Positions 34,401 to 47,932 of a DNA stretch of 64,000 nucleotides are shown in pieces. The notes below the pieces were generated by a model. That model saw only the letters and a program-made list of their open reading frames with translations, searched no databases and had not been told where the DNA came from. The stretch spans positions 1,178,001 through 1,242,000 of the forward strand of contig NW_025954963.1 in the NCBI RefSeq assembly GCF_022376445.1, read 5' to 3'. Made by a program: the position numbers and the translations under genes. Position 1 is the first letter of the stretch. Each line of letters opens with the position of its first letter. This DNA comes from Fomitopsis serialis (Eukaryota > Basidiomycota > Agaricomycetes > Polyporales > Fomitopsidaceae).

Positions 34401-37400
34401 CATCGTGGTACAGTCTACATTCCGGAACTGGGTCGATCGTTTGCGCGTCACCCCTCGTTTCGTATCTTTGCTGCGCAAAACCCGCTGAGTCAAGGTGGCG
34501 GTCGCAAGGGCTTGCCTAAGTCATTCGTCAATCGGTTCACCAAAGTCTACGTCCAAGAATTGACGCCGTCCGATCTCCTCCTGATATGTCGGCACATCTT
34601 CCCAAATCACCCCGAAGAGTCTTTGCGCGCGATGATCAGCTATACGACTCGACTCAGCGAGGATGTAGCAATCAGGCGGGAGTTCGGCCGCCAGGGTGGC
34701 CCCTGGGAATTCAATCTTCGTGATGTTATCCGCTGGGCGACGTTACTCAAGCAAGCCGGGCCGCAGGCTCATCCTTCAGACTTCCTCCTCCCAGTGTTCC
34801 TTGAGCGTTTCAGGAGCACCGCCGATAGGGATCATGCTCGCAAGCTGTTCCAAACCTTCTTCTCGGAAATGCCACTCGAAAACAATCATCACATCTTGGT
34901 GACTGCATCACATCTACAGCTAGGCTACTCATTGCTGGCTCGAGATGGACTGTGTTGCGGCCGTCGTCCCGGGCAGGTGCTCCAAGCGAGGCACGCCACC
35001 TTGGAAACCTTAGGCGCCTGTATCGCCAACGGATGGCTGACCATCCTGACAGGAGATCGGGGCATTGGTAAGACAAGCATCGTCCGCCTAGCAGCATACC
35101 TCTGCGGAAAGGTCCTCCACGAGTTGCAGATCAACAGTGCCACTGATTCCTCCGACATCTTGGGGAGCTTCGAAGAGGTGGACTCCACGCGGCGCTGCAT
35201 AGACTTGCTCCAACAAGTCAGCGCCTTCTTGGCCGAAGCAACATCTTCTGCGGCATTGTCGCTTGTACGGATAGCTGAACAGCGCGATGTGGTGTACAGC
35301 ACACTTGCCGCCGTCAATCCTACGGCTGCCGCCATCCAAAGCGCATTGCAGGCTGCCTCTGTCGCACTGAATGCACTAGGGACACTACCGGAGCCGTGGT
35401 GCGCGAAGCGAAACATCCTATGCACGCAGCTGGATGCTTGCCTTGCGAGCACGAGTCGCGGGGGAACGCTGGAGTGGGTGGATGGTCCTATAGTACGCGC
35501 ACTGCAGGAGGGCCACTGGGTTCTGTTAGACGGTGCCAATCTGTGCAACCCTTCCGTTTTAGATCGCCTCAACTCGCTCTGTGAACTAGGTGGATCCTTG
35601 ACGCTCAACGAGAGAGGACAGGTCAATGGTGCGGTGCACGTCGTCGAACCACATCCTAATTTCAGGCTGTTCATGTCCGTCGATCCCCAATACGGAGAGT
35701 TGTCCCGCGCGATGCGTAACAGAGGCCTCGAAATTTCTCTCGTGGAGGTTCTGACCTCCGAGGATCGCAAGAGAGTGTTGGATCACCTACACCTACCTGT
35801 CAATCTTGGGCAGCAAGAGGTCAAGACAGCCTCCTTGGCATACGAAGCCTGTAGGCGGGGGTTGTCGCAGACGGAGTCAGCAACTATCGCCGATGAATGG
35901 CCTAATAGCCAGCTGTTAGGTGCCGATTGTCCTTCTGCGTCTAACGCTCAAATAGCGCCTTCCATGGGATTATCACAAGTTCATGTCCATGACACCGTCC
36001 TACGCTCAGTATCTCATTTTGTCGCGGCTAGCATGGCGCCCCTATACTCCGAGCATCTCTCCCGATTCATCAGGGTGCACATGTCGCATAGCCAGGAACC
36101 ACACCTGGCAGAGCTCGTGCATATTGTGGAAGCGACTTCGCATAGTCATATCTCGCGACTATTATGTGAAAAGAAAGGGCAGTGGGATATGGCCGTCAAG
36201 AGGACAACGCGCGCCATCCTCGCACAGGTGGGTAGACCTTCTCATATTGTTGAGTTCAAGTCCTGACTGCTTCATGTACGTCGCGCACAGCCACTTGGTA
36301 CGCTGAAGCCTCCGACACATAACGCAGCAATGGGTCGTGGGGTTGAATCCGACATCGAAAATGCCATTCATCAACTGCGTTTGCTCGTTTCTGTGGAACT
36401 GGACCACGACATCAAGATGGTCCCGCTCGAAGACGAGTTCGATTTCAGAATGCCGGAGAGGCGTGGCCGCTCAGATGCTCGACGAATGCACGCCGTCCGT
36501 GCCGCGCAGTCGCTCGTTGAATCCATAAGACACGGGGCGCGCACATTACTGGACAGCATCAATATCGAGAACGTAGCACGAACTGTATGCCTTCTATTTT
36601 ATGATCTGTATGCTGAACTAATCTTAATTGCACAGACGGAAGCCGGGGTCATGACACAGCTTGTGACTTACAGTCGCCACTTACGCACCATCATTCGCCG
36701 AAGCCCTTTGGATTACTCAGCCCTGCAAGTGTTCGTGAAGTGGGTCGTCCAGGCTTCAGCCGTACCATCAGTCACCTTCAACGGCATACACTCTTGCGCG
36801 CAGCTTCTCGAAGGAATTGTTTCTCTTACGTCCGGTTTGCTTCTGGTCGAACTCTGGACTTCACTGGCACCCTTGGAGACGTCAGCTGCCTCCAAACGAC
36901 AAGTTGACCGACTGGCTCTTACGGGGCGTCGGCTACTGTTCTCGTCGAATAATGCGACTGAGCCCGACAACCTTGAAACAGCAGGCTTCACTGACCCATC
37001 GCCTCGAATCTTGGAACTCATGTCGCTCTGGACTTTGCCACAAACCAGGTCCACCCTCGATGACCAGAATCTCACACACGTAACTGAGTCAATCGTTCAG
37101 GTGCGTAAGAGCATTTGTGGCATGGGCATTCCAGCTCATACTTCGACCAAGAATCCCTCCGAGAACGATCGACACAACTACAGCATTGATGCCCGCCAAC
37201 TCGACGACATCAGCCTGAATCTTGAGCTGACAATTCTGTCACGCTCAAATGCGGGGATGGTTTCTGAGGTATGGTTTATACCATTCATGGTGATCGGGTT
37301 ACTAACTACTTCCCTCGGTGCAAGGATCTGGATGAATTCCTTGAATTTGGTTGCCGGTCCCTGCCACTGCCTAGGTTGATACCGTACCAGCAAATCAAAT

Positions 37401-40400
37401 GGGCCGTCAATACGCGGAAAGGTAATGTATACCATACTGCGCAACCTGCCTTTCGCTTACGTCTATTTTAGCTCTCCCCGTCCTGATCATGAGAGCGCAG
37501 AAGCAATGGTTTGCAGGCGTCTGGGAAGTGTGTGGTTCATCTGAGGTACGCAACATCCTGCTCATCGATCAATTCTAGACTAAAGTTGAGTCAGGCGACC
37601 GATCCGCGCACCTTTGTCTTCCCAGTGGAGTTGCATGACACGATATTGACTTGGTAAGTACGCGACCCTCTTGATCGCTCGAAGATGGCTAACCGTGTAC
37701 AGCGCTCCGAAGGAGCAACATCTGAATGACCTACAAGAACACGAGCTGGTCCTGCGACGTCGACTGCAGACATATTGTTTGCGTGCGTTCGGGCATGCTC
37801 CCCCTCGTACTGCCCAACTCGCCATGATGCTCGCGCAGACCGTATTCACGGTAAGAAAGAGCTCGAAGATCCGTCACATGTTCATTGAACGTCTCCTCGT
37901 CAGGTATTGAGGTGCACGGCAACGCTGTCCGACAGTGAGGATGCCTCCACAGAACGCCTCCCGTCAGCTCCACCACGTTGTAGCGCATCGATCTCGGACG
38001 CCGTTGAAATCCTCGGAAGAGACGAACGTCCTGGTCTGGAACCCTTGAAGCAGCAATTGCTTCCGATGCTTCAGCAGCTGATCAGTACACCGACTAGCGA
38101 ACCTTCGCTGTTGGGACGCTGCTGGATTGCACTCGCCAAGGCTTTGTTGCAAATGTATGTCCCTGATGCACCCGTCGATCCAGCAGCAATGCAGAGATGC
38201 GCGGCCGACTTCTGGAGTGAAGAGAAAGCTTTCGTTTCTCGACAACTCGACCTACATGTCGAATACGAACGGCGCACAAGCGGGTTGCGAGATAGCGACA
38301 CCATCCAATACCTGCGTCGGCTACTCGCTATCGTGGAGCGTAGTACCTTGGTGAACACCGAGTACCAATGTCCGAAGCGAGACGACGTCGCGCGGCTCCA
38401 TTCGTTCTGGACAGAAACCACGCAGCTCATGACACAAGTCCTGCCGTCGTCCAAGCTCGAAACCCTAATGATGGACCTGAAGGCTCAAGCCCCCCATGCG
38501 ATGACCCGTGAAGTTGTAATCCAGGAGTCTTTGAGCGCGTTCAATCAGCGCCTAGACACCATCTACCCAGATTTCGTCGACATCAGCGGTCCTATCCAAC
38601 TGGCCCTGCTGTACATGAAGTTGGGCATTCATTTGGTTGCTGTCAGCTCAAGAGGCATGGGATTCACGGACCAACAATATGCAACCGCCACTCGCGCTGC
38701 CCTTGCTTTCCCGTCAGTGAAGAGCGCCGAACTCTTGCGGCAGGTCGAGGTCCCACGATCGTCGTCGACAACTGCAGTCGAACCTTCTCTGGCCATCATC
38801 GCTGGAGTAATCCTTGATGTCGCACTAGGCTCCGACTTACAACCCTTTTGGAGGCTGACGGAGGCAATCTTCGAGCAGATCTTCGGTCTTTGGGCCGTCG
38901 GGAGGTCCAGAAACGAACAGGCGGAGCGCGAGTCACAGTCTCTCTATCGCCACCAGAACGATGCACTTACAGAAGCCAACCTGGAGGAAGAAGACTTCTT
39001 GTCCTTATTCCCTCAGTACGAGGATGTACTCGAAGACAATCTGGCTGCACCCAGCACATCTATGCATGCGAAGCGATCCCCGCTGCTCAATTCAGCACAG
39101 ATCGTTGCGCTAGGGAGTCTCCACAAGCATCTCTTCACTGAAGGTCTCAGCACGCAGTCCGCCTTGGACTACTTCATGTCACTGCGGCGAACAACCGTGG
39201 TGTCGCTCATTAGCCAAAGAATGGAGGCAATGCCAGACAAGCTCGACCAGGAGAGCAGAGCGTATCAACTTTCGTTGCTCCACGAGGCCATCGCTAGCTT
39301 CGACAGCGCCCATGCAAAGGGCGCGACATACAACTTCTATATAGATGCAAATTTCCCCCAGAGCAAGAGGGCTGTTACGGCACTGAGGGCTCTTCAGGGT
39401 CGGCTCGCAGCCTTGATACAAGATTGGCCCGATCAGATGGTGTTGCAACATCTGCAGAGTCGCTGTCAAGCCATCCTACGGCTCGACCTGTCTAGCCCGG
39501 TCGCGAAGATCCTTTCTGCACTAGAGCAGCTCGTCATGCACATCGAAGATTGGGAGATGTACGCGAACCGCGAAAACACCTTGAAGACGTACCAACAGAC
39601 CTTGACCGGTCTCATTGTTGAGTGGCGTCGTTTGGAATTGTCTTCCTGGCAGGGGTTGCTGCAGTCGCAGGCTACAAATTTCGCAGAGGGTGTTTTTGAT
39701 TGGTGGTTCCGACTATACGAGGCGACGGTCCGCGGCGTGATGTCTGCCTCTGCAGAGGAAGCGAACGGGCAAGATGGTGCAGTGCTGCATTATCTGGATG
39801 GTCTGATGCCCCTCCTGGACGAGTTCATCATTGCCGCCCCCATTGGCCAGTATGAAGCACGTCTGGACATGCTGCACGCTTTCAGTCGACACGTGGATTA
39901 CGTCGCCAGTGGCAAGTCGGACGATCACAAGCAAATCTTCAATCGCGTCCATAGAATCTTGCGGTCAACGTGGCGGTATTACACCCAATTTGCTCACCAT
40001 GTGCGTGGAACCCTGTCGTGCCGACAAGCAGAGCTAGAGAAGGAAGTTCGTGACTACATCAAACTGGCGAGCTGGAAAGACGTCAATGTGCACGCACTGA
40101 AGCAAAGCGCTCAGAAGTCGCACAAACAGCTCTACAAGGTTATTCGAAAGTTCCGCGATGTCCTTAGACAGCCAGTACAGGATTACCTGAAGACTCCGTC
40201 CGAAGACATTCGGGAGCTGCAAACGCCTCGCGAGCAAGCATATTCGCCCACTGCGGACGACGTTGACATACCGACTTTCCCGCCGGCCGCGGACCTACCG
40301 CTGTACCTCGCAAACCTGAATACAACATACAGGAACTTCAGAGGCCATGTCTCAAGCCGTGTGGCGACCGTCATCGCATCTATACCCGTCGAGGGATTGG

Positions 40401-43400
40401 ATGAGCTAGCCAAGGAAGCCATCGTCACGTCGGCAGCTTTGGCGAAGTCGTCGCCTCCATCACACATGCAGTCTGCGCAACGTGTCAAGTTCCTTAAATC
40501 ATTGCGTAGTCGAAAGAGAAGGGCCTGGAGCGATCTGTTGAAAGAGCTCAAGAAGATTGGATTGTCGGTCAATGTCAAGCCGGAGTTGCTAGAGCAGCTA
40601 CGTAACCTCCGCTGGCTCCGGGAACAGGAGGTCTTGGCGTTCCCGGGACACTGCGAGCAAGACGCAAGACGGGCTGACGACTACTTTGGGCGTGTGTCGA
40701 ACATGTTGCCCGAACTCAGGACTCTGATATCCAATCATCACGGGGATGTTAGTACGAGAGAGCTGCAACGAGGCATCACATTACTGGAGTCTGGATTCGC
40801 GATGGCTATTGACAATCGCCGCAGGCAAGTATCGCCTCTTGGATAACCGCGGCACTCAGCTGATCAGCGTCCTCTAGCATTGCCAAAACAACTGTATCCT
40901 TCGAACGGCTCCACGACATCGCTGTTCGGCTGCAAACGTTTACCTCTGCTGCCGTTACTCGGTCTGAGTTCACCGCAGAGCAGATCACAAACCTGAAGGA
41001 CTATATGTGCCGACTCGTTCATGCGCTCGAAGAGATGCTCCTCCGTCTTCGAGAGCATAACGGATTGCGACCTGGGATCATCGTTGCCCAGGAAATGCTC
41101 GATGAGATGCAGCTACTGGTCGCGTCGTCGCGAGAACATGCGATGCGCCTCTCTGAGCTAGTCCGAAAGGTGAAACTAGTACCCAACGTTGTTCTATCGA
41201 CAGGTACGTGCGCTACTACAGTACTTGGGAAAAAGTCACCTGACGAAACCTTTGACCAGATGAGTTTGAGGTCGTGAACAGTGCATCGAAACATCTGCGT
41301 GCCGTTGGCGATGCTCTGCAAGGCTGGTTCGAGGGTCCAATCATTGTTCGTTACTTCGCGGAGCCCATTCACAGTTGGCTCATGGACTTGGGGATCACGG
41401 ACCCATCGTCCGTTGGGATTAAGACGACCAGTACCGATAACACGGGTGTGCTGATCAGCGCCCTGTTGCTCAGTATCCAAGCTCTTCACTCGTTATGCCC
41501 TCCGACAGACAAAGCGCCCGAGCCAACCGCAGACTCATTCGTGCACGCGAATACCCGCCTTGCTGCGCAAATCACAATGGCCCTCAATATTGATGGGATA
41601 CTCGAGCAGTCAAGAAGCGTCCTAACTTCACTAGGCAGTTACCCCGCAGAAGACTCACAGCAGAGAGCCAGGAGAGTACTGCCTTTCTTGACGAGCTATA
41701 TGGAGCTGGCTCGGCACCATCTCGACCGCCTGACGAATTGGACGGCCGCGCTATTCAAACTCGACTACGTGGTCTGCTCTATCATGCTGACACTCGCCAA
41801 AGACGGTTTCTGTCAGCCACCAGAAGCGGAGGATAACGGTGAAGGCGCGGAAGGCACAGAACTACAGACCGATGGCACTGGGCTTGGTGAAGGCGCTGGA
41901 GCAGAGAATGTCAGCAAGGACATACAGGACGAGAGTCAGGTTGAGGGTCTGCAGGGCGAGGAAGAAGGGGCTGATGAACAGGTAGAGCGAGCGGAGGAGG
42001 GCAATGCCCTTGAGATGAGTGAAGACTTCGAAGGTCAGATGCAGGACGCTCCAGAAGGCGAGGACGAAGGCGAAGGAGAAGATGGAGAGAGTGATGCTGA
42101 ACCCGAGGAACAGATAGGTGATCTGGACGCGTTGGATCCATCAGCCATCGACGAAAAACTCTGGGGCGACGAAGCGGGTCCACAGGATACCCAGCAAGAC
42201 GGAGGTAGCAATCAAGACGATCGTTCCTCCCATAAGCAGGACGCGGAGATGGTGGCCAAGGATGGTGATGAAGCTAAGAGTCAACCGGACGACCGTCAGC
42301 ATGATCAAGACAATTCCGCTCCTGATGTAGGAGCCGACGATGATATCGTTGAGGAACAGCAAGGCGGAGACGGGCAGGAGGCTGACAATGGTCCGGAAGG
42401 CGCTCCTCTTGACGAGCACGTCAGAGAAGCCGATACCCTGGACCTACCAGATGACATGGACCTCGACGCAGGGAAGGATAACGATCAACGGGGCATGGAT
42501 GATGACCTCAGTCTTGACGAAGGCGACGAGCCGGACGAGGAGACCATGCCGGGCGAGGACGATCCTGCCACAGAGCCTCCTACCGCGGATGAAGCGGACA
42601 ACCAGCAGCATATGGACGATCTCAACCAAGCTGTCGATGATACAGTCGACGAGAAATTCCCGGTAGACGAAGAGGGTCAAGGGCTAGTCGCAAAACCTGA
42701 CCTTCGTGGAGATGGTCAGGATCCCGGACAAGCGCGGGGTGCATCTTCTACCGAAGCTGACGAGATGGCCATGGATGTTGACGTTGCTGCCCAAGAGCAT
42801 ATGGTACAAGGTACAGGCCGTACTCAACAATCCATGGATACACCGCAGGAAATGGCGACGGAACAGAACTCGGACGAGGCGTAAGTTGCCATCTTCACAA
42901 CATGACCGTCTCTGATTATTTGCAGTCATGTGGACTCCGAAGCCCAATACATAGTCCACACGGCGAGGGAGGCGATTCTGCCCCAACTACACAGTCCCAG
43001 CAAGGTGGAGCGCCGTCTGCACCTCGCACGCAACTCGATGCCAACCCGCTGCGTAGCCTCGGCGATGCACTGCGCGAGATTAGCCGGCACCTGGACGATA
43101 TCCTGGAGAGTACGAGTTCTACCGAGCCTCCACGGAGTCATCCCGACGCGCCAGGTCAAATGGAACATCTCCAGCCGGACGATACAGCTGATCACACGCA
43201 AGCCCTCGGACCAGCGATGCAAGAAGAGGAAATAGCGAGGCTGAACGAGTTGAAGTTCGCTGCAGATGATCCTGACAGACGTGTCTCTACAGCAACACCC
43301 GACGAAGAGGCCCCAGTCGAGCATGTCATCAACGAACGATCATCCTCCCCTCAACACTTGCTTATGGGATCCACACCAGCATCTTGCGTCGAAGGTACGG

Positions 43401-44479
43401 AACGCGCCTTGACTCATGCCGATATCAGCCCCGAAATCCCAGGCACCGCCCAAAGCACGTCTGTCGTACCATCTGATGGATCGGTTGCTTCTCAGTCACT
43501 TGAGGAATTATCAAAGGAGGTGGAAATCAAGTTGAAGGAGTGGCAAGCAGACGGGCAACCTTCAGGGAGAGCCGGTGATGTCTGGCGGCTCTACGAGTCG
43601 TTGACGCATGATCTGTCCTACGCACTCTGTGAGCAGCTTCGGCTCATCCTAGAGCCCACTCAGGCGACACGATTGAAAGGCGACTACCGGACTGGCAAGC
43701 GGATCAACATGAAAAAAATCATTCCATACATCGCTAGCGAGTTCACAAAGGACAAGATCTGGCTTCGACGTACCCGGCCGAGTCAAAGAGAATACCAGGT
43801 CCTCATAGCCCTTGATGACTCCCGGTCGATGGCCGAGTCGCATTCTGTGCACCTGGCCTACGAAACACTCGCGTTGGTCTCCAAGGCGTTGAGCAGACTC
43901 GAGGTCGGTGATATTGCCATTGCGAAGTTCGGAGAGTTAGTCGAAGTACTGCACGGCTTTGAAGGGGGACCGTTCACGGACCACGCGGGTGCCAGGATCA
44001 TCGATGCCTTCCACTTCGACCAGAAGGCGACGCAGGTGCTCTCACTCGTCGAGAGTAGCATAGAAATGCTGGAACGGGCAAAGGAACGCCGTGCGATGGG
44101 CTCTGCTTCAGCAGCGGACCTTTGGCAGCTAGAGATCATCATCTCCGACGGGATATGTCAAGATCACGAGAAGTTGAGAACGGTATTGCGAAAAGCAGAG
44201 GAGCAGCGCATCATGGTCGTGTTCATCATCCTTGATTCTCTGCACGCCCGCAGTACTGTGGACGCATCGAGCACTGCGTCCAGTCAAGGACAGGATTCTA
44301 TCCTGCAAATGAACCAGGTCGCGTACAGAAATGTCGACGGCCGGATGGATCTGCATGTAGAGCGCTACCTGGACACCTTCCCATTCGAGTATTACGTCGT
44401 GCTGAGGGATGTGGAGGCGTTGCCAGACGTTTTGGCTGGAACATTGAAGCAGTTTTTCGAGAGGATAGCAGAGGATTAG
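28411..44479 (+). CDS. MDN1: midasin, pre-60S ribosome-remodelling AAA ATPase (one apparent 1-nt frame break)
   Basis: Dynein-related ATPase that strips assembly factors from pre-60S particles in nucleolus and nucleoplasm. About 5,000 residues in roughly 18 exons. Six AAA modules are seen by Walker A: SAPSSGKS (~29.5 kb), GETGTGKTS (~30.6), GPTSAGKTS (~32.0), GETGCGKTS (~32.9), GSPGVGKTS (~34.1) and GDRGIGKTS (~35.1). Walker B runs such as LLDEINLA, VLDELNLA, LLDEISLA and LLDEMNLA occur; AAA6 has LLDGANLC, degenerate as usual. A long helical linker follows (36-41 kb), then a highly acidic stretch (41.85-42.85 kb). The C-terminal MIDAS domain has DDSRSM near 43.82 kb. The end is KQFFERIAED. 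Two introns use GC donors (29284-29336, 40825-40877). At 32420-32423 the frame needs one extra base (GGAACC where GGAAACC is expected) to join AELE to TILCQRCRIAPSYG. As MDN1 is essential in yeast, a sequence error or a null allele are the main explanations. Confidence 0.97.
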
Positions 44480-44861
44480 CATCTTGTTGTACCTAACATA
44501 GGAATTATGCATAACGATACATATGAACGGTCACTCGAAAGCATGAAAGACACTTGAGGTAGACCAAGGTGTCGCACAAATTGTGTAGTTTTGGAAAACA
44601 TCTTGGATTCGCAGCGATACAGTATGTTCGGCAACGGAACGAGCCACACACAGCGCGAACAGCCTCCTAGTACAGGAGCTGGGCCGCATGGGTCAAAGAG
44701 CTCCAGTATTGATGTCCCGAGTAACGCAATAGATGCCCGCGTGGAATGTGGATGACAGATCAACCACAGCGCGAGCATCCCCGGTATTGCACGATTGTGC
44801 AGGACCTCGGGGGTACATATAGATCTTGGCACACAGCACCGAGGCAAGCAAAGGACTGAGA
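44480..44861. other. convergent 3' region MDN1 / NTR2-PAXBP1
   Basis: Short spacer between two stops on opposite strands; no gene seen. Confidence 0.6.
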
Positions 44862-47751
44862 TTACATTCCAAGACTATTCTTCAGCGATATCGGCATGAG
44901 CTCATTCGGTATCAGCCCAGCAACCTGTAGATTTCAGCTTAGATGGATGTCCGTCCAGATAAAGGCATACGCGTACCTTGCGTATGTACTCCTCTCCCCC
45001 GACCTCCCAGCCACCCTCGGCGACAGGTAACATATCATGGTCTACCAGGTTCTGCGCCAGCTGTCCGAGGCCAAATTGCTCACCCGTGTACTTCCTCCAC
45101 TGAAGCAGGTTTCGAAGCAGTTTGTACCGTCGCGTCAAAAATCGACGGCGTGCGGGAATCGCTTCAGGATCGAATCGCGGCTGGTTCAGCGCCAGATACG
45201 GTGAGACAACTGAATCGGTCGATGTCACTGCCCCTTGAAACACGGTGAAGACAGACTTCAACAACATCTAAGGCGGTAATGCGTGAGTGCAGATCATGGT
45301 TAAGACAAGGAAAGGTTTTACCTCAAACTTCAGGTTACTTCTCTCAACGGACAGCTCGATCTGCTCTGCCAAGTCTGTGAGTTTCCTCACGTCAGTGGCG
45401 GAGTAAGGGTCAAACGCCCCTCCCTCCAACAACTTGCATAAGCGGGGGATCACTGCCGTTGAGATCATCGCCGACACAAGGTCACCGTCCGGACCTAACT
45501 CTGGTTCTTCGTCTTCACCTTGATCTGCAGACTGACTTGGTCGAGAATACTGGTATAGTGCGTCATACCACGAAAAGCTGTCGAGCGTCCTGTCGTCCTA
45601 CAGAGGATGCCATCAGTTACATACAACGAAACCGTCCATAAGGCGACATTCGACGAACCTCCAGAGGATTCCAACCGAGAATCTCGAGACGAGCCCAGAA
45701 TTCCCAGGCGCCTACCATGCCCAAGCCGCCCCATGCGCCAGTGTAGCTGTCGCCAAATCGCGTGCGCCACCCGCCGAACCACTTCCCCAACCCCCGGTTG
45801 GGGTCTTTGAACTCATCCGCCTGCACATCAGACATGATCGCTCTGCCATCGCGTACCAATCTGCTCATCGCCGTCTGGTAGTCGGCTGCATCGGACGGCG
45901 GTAGCGATGAGTCCGTCGAATAGCCTTCCTCTTCATTGCTCTGCGCCTTGCCACCGGCTCGCCGGAGCAGTCGTCGTTTCGCTCGTTCATCGAGACGAGC
46001 GCGGCGTGCAGTTGCAGAGTTGGTATGAGGAACTAGACGACCGAGGTCGTCGACTTCGTCACCTGTTGGCGCCGCCTGTGGCAACGTGCCCAAGACAAGC
46101 GAGAGATCGTCCTCGTCTTCTGCTCGCCTTCGTTGCGCGACCATGTCGGCTCGCTCCTTGAGGAGATAGACTTGTTCATCTTCGAGCTTCTCAAGCTCGG
46201 GGTACTAGGCAGACTGTTAATGTAAGTAGTCTCTGAGAAGCGCACGGGCGTACTTTCTCGTCCAGGAAAGTAGCGACACTCTCTACCCATTCCCTAAATG
46301 CGGCGAACCAACTGCGTTTATCCTCAGCCTCGGCGATCATCTCCCGCATCTCTTCTTCTCGCGCTTCCAGCTTGAGCTGCTCGTCGCCGAGCGAAGTCAT
46401 CGTAGCTGTATTCTGCTGATGCGATGTGGTGAGTGCTGTTAACGACGATGTCAGACGAGCGACTGCGGCACCCAATGTCGGTATAGGGGTGATGGGAGGA
46501 ACTGCACAAAATGTAAGTACTAAAACAAAGGATGAAATATCGTTACGCACTGGGCGCAGCTTTGTATGTCGGTTTCGGCGCCCTCTCCGGAGGCTCATTG
46601 ACGCGCAGTCCACCACGGCGAAGCTGTTCTTGTTCCCACTCCATCGTTTCTTCGTCCACTTCCTCTCTGTGGCGTATGTGAGCATGGACACCTCGATTGT
46701 ACACAGTGAACAGGGCGTACGCATCAGCTATCAATTCATTCATTTCCTCACGTCGCTTCTTAGCCTCGACTTTCCTCGACTTCTTCCCAAGCGCGATACG
46801 CTCCTGCGCACTAGTGTACTCAGCGTATTCTGCCGATATGGATCAGTACGAATTTGACGATGATCTCGCTGCGCGCACCATCGTCTGCCTCTCCGAGTTC
46901 ATCCTCCTCTCGCACTAGCCGACTCTCAGGATGTGGACCTTGCGAAAAGTCGCTTCCCTTCGAGACAGATAGCGAGATGTAGTCCCCGCTAGTGCTACTT
47001 GTCCCCAGTGTCCGCAAGCGCTCCCGCTTCTCTCTTGCAACTTGCACAGCAGACGCAGACGGGATAGTTGTCTCCAATTCCGCCTCAGCTGCATGTGAGA
47101 TTCAGGAAACGATTCGTTCTCAGTATGCACTCAGGCTTACCAGAAAGGTCGATAATGCCAGTCATATGTGACTGCGGGAGTGAGTCTTCAACCATTGACA
47201 TATCCGCATCATAAGATAGATCCCCCTCTGGCATTGACGGACGAGTGCTTGGTGTGCTGGCCTTGAGTTGTTTCAGGTATGCCGCGTCATATCTGACACT
47301 TGAATCGGATCGAGACGGCGATGGGAGGTCAATAGATGCAGTCTTGACATTCCTACGCCTGCGATGTCAGTGATAGATCAGACAGTGAGCTGTAGACATA
47401 CCCTGCCGATGCTGGATGTTGCCCCAATGCCAGCTTCCTGCTGAGATTAGACTTCTTGACCTGAAATGCCTCACCCTCTCCTTCCTACCCCTCTTTGAAC
47501 ATTAGCAACCGTTCTTGCGTCGCGCTACGACGTCTCACCTCATCAGCTCCAAAGCTGAGTCTTGACTTCGGTTTCTCGCGTGTCTTCAACTTCTTCTTTA
47601 GCTTGGTGGCCAGTATACTCGGCGACTCCGCATCTTCAACATCCGCAGTCTGGTCATCGCCGGTGCTGTCGGCGACAACGGGAGTAGAAACACGGGATCG
47701 TTGACTACTCTTGGTCTTAGTTTTCTTGAAGACGACTGGGGCGTCTGCCAT
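44862..47751 (-). CDS. NTR2/PAXBP1 (GCFC) splicing-factor homologue
   Basis: Predicted nuclear protein of the spliceosome disassembly/GC-rich-binding-factor family. The N-terminus (MADAPVVFKKTKTKSSQRSR) leads into RLSFGADE, then after an intron GEAFQVKKSNLSRKLALGQ, the NTR2 signature. Middle exons carry EYTSAQERIALGKKSRK, WEQEQLRRGG and a coiled-coil segment (LEAREEEMREMIAEAEDKR). The GCFC domain follows: LPPSDAADYQTAMSRLV, WNPLE, DSFSWYDALYQYSRP, VIPRLCKLLEGGAFDPYSA and RYKLLRNLLQWRKYTGEQF. The last exon reads VAGLIPNELMPISLKNSLGM to a stop at 44862-44864. Several short introns; those checked keep frame. It shares a 181-bp divergent promoter with the Rad60-type gene. Confidence 0.88.
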
Positions 47752-47932
47752 GGCCGTAGAACGAGGCTGCTCGTCGTCGCGGTAAACAACGTCGAGAGTC
47801 AGACTGACGCGAAGACAACGACCGCCGCGAACAGCGACGCCACTGGATTCTACACGGTCATGTGACCCGAGAATGACCTTCGCGGATTTGGTAAGATTCC
47901 CACGACCTTATAGTCTAACTGTGACCGCGATC
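47752..47932. promoter_or_regulatory. short bidirectional promoter
   Basis: Only 181 bp separate the start of the NTR2/PAXBP1 gene (leftward) and the start of the Rad60-type gene (rightward). Core promoters of both must lie here. No specific factor site is claimed. Confidence 0.6.

Noticed and set aside
37544..37592. Apparent frame break in MDN1 near 37.55 kb
   Set aside because: A 49-nt intron ending at gtcag joins SSE to ATDPRTF in frame.
42880..42955. Apparent frame break in MDN1 before PLRSLGDAL
   Set aside because: Choosing the later acceptor (catag) restores the phase, so no lesion is needed.
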